From contig CAXXTW010000001.1 in assembly GCA_963678255.2 (NCBI GenBank), positions 1,426,001 through 1,490,000 of the forward strand: 64,000 nt of DNA, written 5' to 3'. A program made the position numbers and the translations under genes. Shown here piece after piece: positions 26,577-34,657 of the stretch (its first letter is position 1; each line of letters begins with the position of its first letter). Source of the stretch: G963678255 sp963678255. GTDB lineage: Bacteria > Cloacimonadota > Cloacimonadia > Cloacimonadales > WRIO01. The notes below the pieces were generated by a model. That model was not told the DNA's origin, searched no databases, and worked only from the letters and a program-made list of their open reading frames with translations.

Positions 26577-28145
26577 TGTTGTTTATGTTTTGAATCTACA
26601 GCTCACTGGGATAAAGAAAAGCATCAATCACGTGCAAAACGTAAATGTATTGGTAAGTTAGACCCTAAAACAAATAAAATTATTCCTACTCAAAAAAGAA
26701 ATTCTCCAAGTAATGATGTTGTTATACCTAAAGAGAAAGTTGCTTCGCTAAATAGTTCTCGCGGTTTTTATGGTGCTACTTATCTTTTTGATGCTATTGG
26801 CGATAAACTAGGAGTAACTGCTGATTTAAAAAAGTGTTTTCCGGATACTTATAAACAGATATTATCAATTGCATACTACCTCATTCTTGAAGATAAAAAC
26901 CCTTTAAGTCGTTTTCCTAAATGGGCTGCGACACATAAACATCCATACAGCAAAATCATTACTTCTCAGAGAAGCAGTGAATTATTTGCATCCATTACTG
27001 ATGAAGCCATGGAATATTTTTTTCGACTTCAAGGGAAGCATCGCGTTGAACATGAATATTGGGTATATGATACAACCTCTATCTCCAGTTATTCTAAGAG
27101 TCTTAAACAAGTCAGGTATGGCGTGAATAAAGACGATGATCTATTACCTCAGATAAATCTTGCACTTTTATTTGGTGAAAAGTCAAATCTTCCATTCTAC
27201 TATCGCAAGCTTGCCGGTAATATTACGGATGTAAAAACAATTAAGAACCTTCTAGCAGACATTGATTTTTTAGGATATCATAAGGTAAAACTTGTCATGG
27301 ACAGAGGGTTTTACAGTGATGATAACATCAATGACCTGTATAAAAATCATCTTAAGTTTTTGATAGCAGGAAAGATATCTCTTAAGTTTATAAAAGCTGA
27401 ACTAGATAAAGTGCATGGATCTATTCGCAATTGGACAAACTACAATCAGAAACATGATCTATATTCATGTTTCATTCCTATCAATTGGTCTTATACGCAA
27501 GATCGTCCGAATGTTGGAGACACTTTAAAAGGTGATCGTCGTATGTATCTTCACATTTATTACAATTCAAACAAGGCAGTTGAAGATGAGAAAAAATTAA
27601 ATATCTTGCTTTGTAAGCTCAAGGAAGAGTTAGAAAGCGGTCTTTTAAATCCAGCGCATGAGAAGCAGTACAATAAATATTTTGAGACAAAGACGACTCC
27701 TGTGAAGGGTACTAAAGCTATTGCCAACCAAAGTGTAATTGAAGAAGCACAAAAGAACTATGGATACTTTGTCTTATTGAGTAATGAGATAAAAAATTCA
27801 GATGAAGCATTGGACATCTACAGAAATAAGGATTTAGTAGAGAAGGCATTCGGTAATTTAAAGGAACGATTAAATCTAAGCAGAACATTAGTATCCTCTG
27901 ATCAACGTCTTGATGGAAAGCTGTTTGTTGAATTTTTAGCTCTCATTTTTTTATCATACATTAAGAAAAAAATGCAGGATAAAAATTTGTTTAAAAGCTA
28001 TACTATGCAGGAATTATTAGATGAATTTGATATTATAGAGTGTTTTGAACAGTCAGGTCGTGCTTTACGGGTAGGTGAAGTAACTAAACAACAGATAGGA
28101 CTTTATGAGGCAATGGAGATTGCCCCACCAAACTCGTTACATTGA
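26577..28145 (+). pseudogene. IS1634-like DDE transposase, frame broken at the N-terminus
   Basis: The coding frame is open from 26577 to the stop at 28145 (about 522 codons) but has no usable start before ATG 27009. The N-terminal part is clearly real protein ('HWDKEKHQSRAKRKCIGKLDPKTNK', then 'RGFYGATYLFDAIGDKLG'). The ATG at 26585 runs into TGA after one codon; a one-base change in the TTTT run at 26588-26591 would join it to the frame. Catalytic residues are intact, numbering from 27009: D21 ('VYDTTSISSYS'), D98 ('VMDRGFYS') and the Glu in 'KDLVEKAFGNLKERL'. It is probably a recently inactivated copy, unless the indel is an assembly error. Confidence 0.8.
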
Positions 28146-28376
28146 TTCGGGAATGCAGGTTATAAAATAGAGCTTATTATTTTATGTAAATAAATTTTCG
28201 TTTTTATATTTTACAGTCATACAATAATTTAGTTGTTATCCATGACGTTTGTCCAAATAAATATCTCATTATCGAAATAATTTTTATTTTTTTTTCTTGA
28301 CTTGTCATATTTTTTATAATAAACTTTTTTTATCTGTAATTCCAAAATTTTACAGAAAACTAAGGAGGATATTTAT

Positions 28377-29375
28377 ATGAAAACAAAAACGTTCAGAGTC
28401 GTCATTTTATTAATGACAATGGTTTTTATTGTTTCCTGCGGTACAACAAAAGTGACTATGACAGTAAAAAGACCATCAGAGTTTAATCTAAGAGAGTACA
28501 AGAAAATTGCTATTGGTGATCTAACTGGTGGCGAAGGCAATCATGCTAAGGATGTCATGGATTTCTATACTACAAAACTGGTAGAAGCAAATTATTTCGA
28601 AGCTGTTGTTGATCGTCAAAATTTAAAAGGAATAATGACAGAATTCAATTTAGGAAGTTCTGGATTAGTTGATGAAAATAGTGCCGCTCAATTAGGAAAA
28701 TTCCTTGGGGCTGCTGCATTAGTTTTTGGGAGAATTCAGACAGATAAGTATGAAGAAACAACAAGTTCTGATGTCGTTGAGAGAACAAATTATGAAACAA
28801 AAACTAAATATAATGTCAGAGTAAATTCTCGTAAAGGACAATATATGCTTACTGTTCATGTACAACTTACTGATGTTCAATCATCTAAGATCATTGGAGT
28901 AAAGGATATTTCAGCTGTTTACACAAGTTCAACTAGTGGTGAAGATAAAGCTGCACCTCCAATTGATGTTAATGTTCTTTATTCTGAATGTGTTCATGAT
29001 TTATCAAAACAATTCATGAAAATGGTTGTGCCTTATACTGTTACCGTAGCCGCAGAGTTTGAAAATGATAGCAAAAATTTGCCAGAGTTAAATAACGCAA
29101 TTCAACAAATTAAAATTGGCGAAACAGAAGAAGCTTTAAAACTATTACAGACTTGTACAATGAAAGATTTTGAAAAACCAGAAATAAAAGCAAAAGCATA
29201 TTACAATTATGGAATCTTACTAATGTATTCTGGAAAATATGATGAATCACTTGATAATTTAAAATTAGCAATGAAAATTAATCCTTCGAATTCTCGCTAT
29301 TTAAATGCAATAAATCAAGCAAAGTCAGAAAAAGCTTTAGCTGATAAATTACAACAACAAACAAATAAGTCGTAA
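28377..29375 (+). CDS. CsgG-like lipoprotein with C-terminal TPR
   Basis: A 332-residue protein with a signal peptide and lipobox ('MVFIVSCG', Cys about residue 21), so it is likely anchored in the outer membrane. Residues about 40-215 look like the CsgG/LpoB-type fold ('YKKIAIGDLTGGEGNHAKDVMDFYTTKLVEA', 'LGAAALVFGRI'). The C-terminus has a TPR pair ('AKAYYNYGILLMYSGKYDESLDNLKLAMKINP'). AAGGAGG precedes the ATG. A terminator follows, then an LPP20-like gene. CsgG relatives act in export or envelope assembly, but the pore-forming specialisation of true CsgG cannot be claimed. An extra TATAAT without a well-spaced -35 lies 57 bases upstream. Confidence 0.75.
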   Translation: MKTKTFRVVILLMTMVFIVSCGTTKVTMTVKRPSEFNLREYKKIAIGDLTGGEGNHAKDVMDFYTTKLVEANYFEAVVDRQNLKGIMTEFNLGSSGLVDENSAAQLGKFLGAAALVFGRIQTDKYEETTSSDVVERTNYETKTKYNVRVNSRKGQYMLTVHVQLTDVQSSKIIGVKDISAVYTSSTSGEDKAAPPIDVNVLYSECVHDLSKQFMKMVVPYTVTVAAEFENDSKNLPELNNAIQQIKIGETEEALKLLQTCTMKDFEKPEIKAKAYYNYGILLMYSGKYDESLDNLKLAMKINPSNSRYLNAINQAKSEKALADKLQQQTNKS

Positions 29376-29387
29376 AATTAAGTACTC

Positions 29388-29420
29388 AGAAAGGCTCTTA
29401 TAGAGCCTTTCTTTGTTTTT
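29388..29420 (+). terminator. Terminator or attenuator between the CsgG-like and LPP20-like genes
   Basis: AGAAAGGCTC-ttata-GAGCCTTTCT is a perfect 10-bp hairpin followed by TTGTTTTT. The next ATG is only 11 bases after it, so partial read-through would tune the downstream gene. Confidence 0.8.
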
Positions 29421-29430
29421 GGGAGATAAA

Positions 29431-30786
29431 ATGTCAATCAATAAAGGGAAACTATTCTTATTATATATCCTATTAATCATATTTTTACCTGTATATTCTG
29501 TACCAGATTGGGTAAAAAATCGCCCAATTGATGAGCTATACTTTATTGGTATCGGTCAAGCATCAACTAAAGATCAAAACTATTGTGAGAGAGCTAAAGA
29601 ACAAGCCTTTCATGAAATTGCTACTCAGATAGAAGTTAAAGTTAATTATAGCGCTAAAAGCTTCATAACTGAAAATCTAGGAAAGATTTATGATAATTAT
29701 TCATCTGAGACAAATCTAGCTTCTTCAGTGGATCTTAAAGATATTGAGATTTATGATAGCTGCATAAAAAACAAAGTTTATTATGTATATTGTAGAATAT
29801 TAAAAAATCAATATTATGAGAACAGAAAACTTTGTTTATCAAAAGCGCAAAAACAATGTTTTGATCTATTAAAAACTGCTCAAACTGAAATGAATAATGG
29901 GAATCTTTTATTCTCTATTCAGAATTATATTAAATCTTTAGATGTAGTTATCCCCTTTCTCGGGGAAATTGAAGTTAAACACTCTGATGGACAAAATAGT
30001 TTTATTGAAAACGATATTGCAAATGAAATATTTAATTCATTAAGCTCAATAGATATCATTGTACTTCCTATTCGAGACTCAATTCCAGCAGGTTTAGTCA
30101 TTAACAAAAAATTATCTTTTAGCATAAGAAATAAAAAAAATGTGAAACAGAATTACTCAAATCTTCCATATAGTCTATATTTTTTAAACGATACCATTTC
30201 TATGACTAAATATGTCAGAACAAATGAAAATGGTACGGGGGAATGTGTAATATCAAAATTAGATAATTTCCAACCTTTTCAAGACCTAGAAATCAAACTT
30301 ACAGTTGATTCTTTATTTCTACCATCAAACTCTAATCAAGTTAGAACATTTATTAAGTCAATACCCATACCATCAAAACGAATAAGTCTATACATTCGTA
30401 GACCTAAATTTTTTATAAATATCTCAGAAAAATATGAAAATTATCAAAGTGAATCAGACCCTATACTGAGACCTACTTTAATAGAAACTTTTTATAAAGA
30501 AGGTTACCGAGCTGCTAATAAAAATTCAGAATGTGATATTATTGTTAATTTATCTTCTAGAAGCAGAGCAGGGTCATCTGTAGGATCAACAGGAATGGTC
30601 TCAGCCTTTGTTGATTTAGATTTCTGGATTTATTATGAAAAAGATAAAAGAGAGATTTATCGAGAACAATTTTCTCAAAAAGGTGTTGGAAGAAATCAAG
30701 CTGCTGCTACAAGAAAGGCAATTCTAAATATTTCTGAAGAAATTAGAAATAAAATACCAATAATAATTCAAACAAAACAATTTTGA
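29431..30786 (+). CDS. LPP20-like envelope protein
   Basis: A 451-residue exported protein. ATG 29431 has a GGGAGA site; an upstream TTG overlaps the terminator and is rejected. The signal peptide is 'KLFLLYILLIIFLPVYS', with no lipobox. Residues about 23-130 match the LPP20 family: 'VPDWVKNRP', 'YFIGIGQAS', 'AKEQAFHEIATQIEVKVNYSAKSF' and 'VYYVYCRILKNQYYENR'. The C-terminal region ends with a second domain ('ECDIIVNLSSRSRAG', 'DLDFWIYYEKDKREIYREQFSQKGVG') like those seen with CsgG/LpoB-type lipoproteins. Together with the gene before it, it probably forms an envelope module; the substrate is unknown. Confidence 0.72.
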   Translation: MSINKGKLFLLYILLIIFLPVYSVPDWVKNRPIDELYFIGIGQASTKDQNYCERAKEQAFHEIATQIEVKVNYSAKSFITENLGKIYDNYSSETNLASSVDLKDIEIYDSCIKNKVYYVYCRILKNQYYENRKLCLSKAQKQCFDLLKTAQTEMNNGNLLFSIQNYIKSLDVVIPFLGEIEVKHSDGQNSFIENDIANEIFNSLSSIDIIVLPIRDSIPAGLVINKKLSFSIRNKKNVKQNYSNLPYSLYFLNDTISMTKYVRTNENGTGECVISKLDNFQPFQDLEIKLTVDSLFLPSNSNQVRTFIKSIPIPSKRISLYIRRPKFFINISEKYENYQSESDPILRPTLIETFYKEGYRAANKNSECDIIVNLSSRSRAGSSVGSTGMVSAFVDLDFWIYYEKDKREIYREQFSQKGVGRNQAAATRKAILNISEEIRNKIPIIIQTKQF

Positions 30787-30829
30787 TGATCTCGTTAAAG
30801 CCTTTAAAGTGAAGAAAATGTTATATATA

Positions 30830-32013
30830 CTCAAATCAATTTGGTTTTAAGATTTAAAGACAAGAGATCTATAAATAGTGTCTATAAAAATAAATCTCAT
30901 AAATAGTATAAAATATATATAAAAATAATTTGCATTTGTTTAGAATATACTTATATTATCTGTATGATAAATAGATTAAGTGAACAAGAAATAAGAGACC
31001 TAAAAAGTCTCCATAAGCAAACAAAAGACAGTAAATTCTGCGATAGGATAAAATGTATTTTACTTTTTAATGATGGTTATACCTCTTCAGAAATCTGCAA
31101 AATACTCTTAATTGATGAAGGCACAGTATCAAACTGGATTAGGAAATTCAAAAACAGAACAACTCTTTATAGCTGGCTTGGTGATGACTATAAAATGTAT
31201 TCAGGTAAGTTAAGTGATGATCAAGTTGCACAAATTGAACAGTACCTTTCGGAAAACATCATGAGCGACAGCAAACAATTGATCCTTTTCATTAAAGAAA
31301 ACATGGAGATTGAATACAGCGAGTCAGGAGCAATCGCTCTTTTACACAGATTAGGATATAAGTATAAATATACGACTTTAGTACCATCTGGGATAGATCC
31401 TGTAAAACAAGAAGAATTTAAAGAAATATATGAAGATCTAGAAGAAAATTTAGAAGATGATGAAGTTATCTTATTTGTGGATGGAGTACATCCTCAGCAT
31501 AATACTGTATGTAGCAAAGCATGGATTAAAGAAGGTGAGCGTATAGAAATAAAAAGTAATACAGGTAGAAGCAGAATTAATATTCAAGGGGCATATAATC
31601 CAAAAAACCAAGATATTATTATTCATGAAGATGTTACTTTAAATGCTGACAATACTCTTAGTTTTTAAAAAATTGAGAATTCTTATAAATATAAATCTAA
31701 AATCTATTTGATACTTGATAATGCGAGGTATTATAGAAATAAGAAAGTGATGAAATATATTCAAAGTTCAAAAATCGAAGTGATCTTTTTGCCTCCATAT
31801 TCACCAAATTTGAATTTAATTGAAAGATTATGGAAATTTATGAGAATTAAGGTTATCAACAACAAGTTTTATGAAAAGTTTACTGTTTTTAAAGAGGCTA
31901 TTTTAGGTTTTTTTAAAAATTCAGTGAATCATAAAGAAGAATTAGCATCCTTTATTGGGACTCGAATGCATCTTATTAAAAATTGAGTTATCCGAAAACC
32001 AATTAAGATCGTG
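30830..32013 (+). mobile_element. IS630-family element flanked by TA
   Basis: Both borders are followed outward by the dinucleotide TA (30828-30829 and 32014-32015), the target duplication of IS630. The ends share C..., then AATTTGGTTTTAAGAT (left) and AATTGGTTTTCGGAT (right, reverse complement). Length is 1,184 bp, normal for the family. It inserted into or beside an integrase fragment read on the minus strand. Confidence 0.8.
30964..31986 (+). pseudogene. IS630-family transposase interrupted by an in-frame TAA
   Basis: The N-terminal part (30964-31668) has the helix-turn-helix ('DGYTSSEICKILLIDEGTVSNWIRKF') and the first catalytic Asp ('VILFVDGVHPQHN'). After TAA at 31666-31668 the same frame continues with 'KIENSYKYKSKIYLILDNARYYRNKK' and 'PPYSPNLNLIERLWKFMR', giving the second Asp and the catalytic Glu, to the stop at 31986. 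The two parts differ by a multiple of three, so this is a nonsense change and not the frameshift common in IS630. It is probably inactive unless the stop is read through. Confidence 0.85.
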
Positions 32014-32171
32014 TATAAATACTTCTTTATGTGTTCAATAGTTAATGAACAGGGTTCTAATGAGAAATGATTGATATATCCTCTTAAGTAATATAAGTAA
32101 TTTTTCTTAGTGCCTTGAGTTAAACCTCTTAGATCTAAGTGGTTTAATAATTCTTGTTCGTATTGTTTCAT
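32014..32171 (-). pseudogene. N-terminal fragment of a tyrosine recombinase/integrase
   Basis: Starting at ATG 32171, 'MKQYEQELLNHLDLRGL' then 'TQGTKKNYLYYLRGYINHF' and 'LTIEHIKKYLY' is the SAM-like core-binding domain of phage/Xer-type integrases. The IS630 end follows. No catalytic domain is present. Rejoining the DNA left of the IS630 (30829 downward) gives a stop within about eight codons, so the gene was already cut short before the IS630 arrived. Confidence 0.7.
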
Positions 32172-32172
32172 G

Positions 32173-32198
32173 ATTACCTCCAATTTTTTGGAGGTAAT
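32173..32198 (-). promoter_or_regulatory. Hairpin that hides the integrase ribosome site
   Basis: ATTACCTCCAA and TTGGAGGTAAT form a perfect 11-bp stem with a four-base loop directly before the ATG. The Shine-Dalgarno GGAGGT is one arm and its exact complement the other, so translation would be blocked when folded. Confidence 0.6.
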
Positions 32199-32372
32199 TT
32201 TAATTAAAGCAATAAATTTGAATATATTTATTAAATGCCGACCAGCTAAACCTGCTGCTTGCAGCTTCGTTCAACGATCATCCTGATCGTTAATGTTTAT
32301 ATATCAATTAGTTATCTATAATTATAAAAAGAGATGCTGGCGTAAGTATTTTGACAAAAACTATTAGTATAT

Positions 32373-32400
32373 GATATCGTTACAACTTTACGAGGATGCA
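32373..32400. repeat. IS1634-end relic in the spacer of cassette 1
   Basis: GATATCGTTACAACTTTACG then AGGATGCA matches the reverse complement of the left end of the IS1634-like element (GATATCGTTACAACTTAACG then GGAATACAGG) with few changes. It is the most diverged of the four in its last bases. Confidence 0.6.
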
Positions 32401-32544
32401 TTATATCAAGCACCATCAAAATTAGTAGATTTCCCTTTAGAAACTATGTTTTTATGCTGAAATATTAATTATTGTATTTTTTCTTGACTTTTATTATAAT
32501 CTACAGGATTCTGAAAATAGTGAGATAAGGATCAGAGGTGGCAG

Positions 32545-34248
32545 ATGAAAAAGAAAATACCTTATGGGATAAGTAATTTTAGTGATTTAATCTTACAAGA
32601 TTACTACTATGTAGATAAAACTAAGTTTATTGAGACCTTGGAGAACTTTCATGAGAAATATTTATTCTTCCTTAGACCTCGCCGTTTTGGTAAATCTCTG
32701 CTAATTTCTGTCCTTGAACATTATTATGATAAAAACAATAGCAAGTTAACTGACGAACTCTTTAAGGACTTATACATTGGTCATCATCCTACACCTTTGA
32801 AGAATTCATATTTTATATTATCTTTTGATTTTAGCGGGATAACCGTCAACAATGAATCAGATATTGAGCTTGCTTTTAATCAAAGCGTCTATGAAAGGCT
32901 TATGGATTTTATTAACAAGAATCATTTAGCTATTACTTTAGACGAGAAATCCTCAGCAAGTGTGATGCTTAATAGATTTTTGATTCAATTCAACAGAATG
33001 ACAGATGCTAAGCTCTATATCTTGATTGATGAATACGATCATTTCACCAGCGAGTTATTAAGTTATAAAAAAGAACTTTTTGAAAGTATTGTTGCTAAGA
33101 GTGGCTTCTATCGAAAATTCTTTGAAGTACTTAAGATTGGAACCAAAACAATTATTGATAGAATTTTTATCACCGGTGTTAATCCTTTTACTTTGGATAG
33201 TTTGACCTCTGGTTTTAATATTGGTTCCGATTTAACACTGCATGAAAAACTCAATGAAATGTTGGGCTTTACGGAAGATGAATTGGTTAAAATCTTTAAT
33301 TCCTGGGAAATAGAAGAGCCTGTTATCTGTCAGACTTTACCGATCATGAAAAAGAATTATAATGGCTATTTATTTGCTGATGATGCTAAAGACAGAATCT
33401 ATAATAGTGACATGGTTTTGTATTATCTAAAAGATTTCTTAACCACTGGTAAACCTCCAAAAGAACTCATAGATGAAAATATTGCTACCAGTTATTATAA
33501 AATCCGACAGTATATCCAGCTTGGTAATCCTGAAGAAAATTTAAAAGTGGTGCGTGATATCCTTGAAGGAAAACAAATTTTTGCATCGTTGACCAAGAAA
33601 TTTGATTTAGGTCAGAATTTTTCTACAGGTGATCTGAAGTCACTTTTCTTTTATATGGGATTATTGACTTTGGTTGATTCCCGTTTAGGTATTTTAGAAA
33701 TGGCTGTGCCTAATTATGTTATTAAAGAACTATACTTTAACTTTTTTAACGAATTAATAGAAAAAGAAGCTCAATACAGGATTGAGACTTTGGATATTCA
33801 GTTGGCTATGAGAAAATTAGCAGAAGAAGGAGATTTAAGCCTCCTGATAAAACTCACAGAAACAGTTTTACACAAACTATCTAAACGCGATTATATTAGA
33901 TTCGATGAGAAATATGTTAAGCTGATCTTTCTGACTTATTGTTTTTTGAGCAAGATGTATTACGTTAAATCTGAGTATGAAGTTGAGGGTGGTTTTATTG
34001 ATATAGCCTTATTGCCTAATGATGTGCTTATGACACCTTATACTGCTATCCTGGAGCTTAAATACTGTAAGAAAGACGGATATACTGAGGCACTCCTGAA
34101 TAGTAAAATAAGTGAATCTAAAATTCAATTGGCTAAATATAAACAAGCCGAAGAGCTTGGCAATCTCACCAATCTCCTGAAGTTTATTGTTGTCTTCAAA
34201 GGCGATGAATGCGTGTTTTGTGAGCAATGGAACGAGTATGATCAATAA
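32545..34248 (+). CDS. AAA-ATPase-like/PD-(D/E)XK_9 protein, cassette copy 1
   Basis: A 567-residue protein of the common 'AAA-ATPase_like plus PDDEXK_9' type. The N-terminal signature is 'IPYGISNFSDLILQDYYYVDKT', Walker A is 'FLRPRRFGKS' (42-51) and Walker B is 'LYILIDEYDHF' (157-167). The C-terminal nuclease core is 'GGFIDIALL' (D486) and 'AILELKYCK' (E504, K506). The family is widespread in anaerobes, often in many copies; its function is unproven and mobile or defence roles have been suggested. Between Walker A and B (about 97-155) lies the segment that varies between copies; copies 1 and 4 share it. Start: ATG after AGAGGTGGCAG. Confidence 0.9.
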   Translation: MKKKIPYGISNFSDLILQDYYYVDKTKFIETLENFHEKYLFFLRPRRFGKSLLISVLEHYYDKNNSKLTDELFKDLYIGHHPTPLKNSYFILSFDFSGITVNNESDIELAFNQSVYERLMDFINKNHLAITLDEKSSASVMLNRFLIQFNRMTDAKLYILIDEYDHFTSELLSYKKELFESIVAKSGFYRKFFEVLKIGTKTIIDRIFITGVNPFTLDSLTSGFNIGSDLTLHEKLNEMLGFTEDELVKIFNSWEIEEPVICQTLPIMKKNYNGYLFADDAKDRIYNSDMVLYYLKDFLTTGKPPKELIDENIATSYYKIRQYIQLGNPEENLKVVRDILEGKQIFASLTKKFDLGQNFSTGDLKSLFFYMGLLTLVDSRLGILEMAVPNYVIKELYFNFFNELIEKEAQYRIETLDIQLAMRKLAEEGDLSLLIKLTETVLHKLSKRDYIRFDEKYVKLIFLTYCFLSKMYYVKSEYEVEGGFIDIALLPNDVLMTPYTAILELKYCKKDGYTEALLNSKISESKIQLAKYKQAEELGNLTNLLKFIVVFKGDECVFCEQWNEYDQ

Positions 34249-34484
34249 TTTCATGGATAGTGGACGGCTCGTCCACCCATCTTCAACAGTTGGACAATCA
34301 TCCTGATTGTTAAATTACCTCAGCTGAAGTTCAAGAGGGATTCCTACTCCTACACCTTCGGCTTTGAATGACAGAGAAAAGTAAAACGATCATCCTGATC
34401 GTTAATGTATATATATCAATTAGTTATCTATAATTATAAAAAGAGATGCTGGCGTAAGTATTTTGACAAAAACTATTTGGATAT

Positions 34485-34514
34485 GATATCGCTACAACTT
34501 TACGCGAATGCAGG
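34485..34514. repeat. IS1634-end relic in the spacer of cassette 2
   Basis: GATATCGCTACAACTTTACG then CGAATGCAGG matches the reverse complement of the IS1634-like left end at most positions, including the terminal ATGCAGG. The same sequence recurs 2,113 and 4,226 bases later. Confidence 0.65.
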
Positions 34515-34657
34515 ATATCAAGCACCATCAAAAATAAGTAGTTTTCCCTTTAGAAACTATGTTTTTATTCTGAAATGTTATTTTTGGTATTTTTTCTTGA
34601 CTTTTATTATAATCTACAGGATTCTGAAAATAGTGAGATAAGGATCAGAGGTGGCAG

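Larger units (their letters stand above)
26453..28159 (+). mobile_element. IS1634/IS4-superfamily element with definable ends
   Basis: The ends are imperfect inverted repeats of about 28 bases. The left one reads CCTGTATTCCCGTTAAG then TTGTAACGA. The right one, reverse complemented, reads CCTGCATTCCCGAATCA then ATGTAACGA. The transposase stop lies inside the right repeat. Length is 1,707 bp. No clear target duplication was seen. Related solo ends occur in the spacers of the 2,113-bp cassettes. Confidence 0.8.

Noticed and set aside
30964..31986. Programmed frameshift in the IS630 transposase
   Set aside because: The two halves are in the same frame (starts differ by 744 bases), so only a stop codon separates them.
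34595..34620. TTGACT and TATAAT upstream of each cassette gene as a promoter
   Set aside because: The two boxes are only about five bases apart, far from the normal spacing. A promoter may exist here, but this pair is not it. The same problem applies at 28297-28320 and 41796-41819.
34405..34641. 78-codon frame in each cassette spacer (also at 36518 and 38631)
   Set aside because: It has no ribosome site, includes the IS-end relic, and is broken by a stop in the first spacer. It is conserved only because the whole spacer is duplicated.
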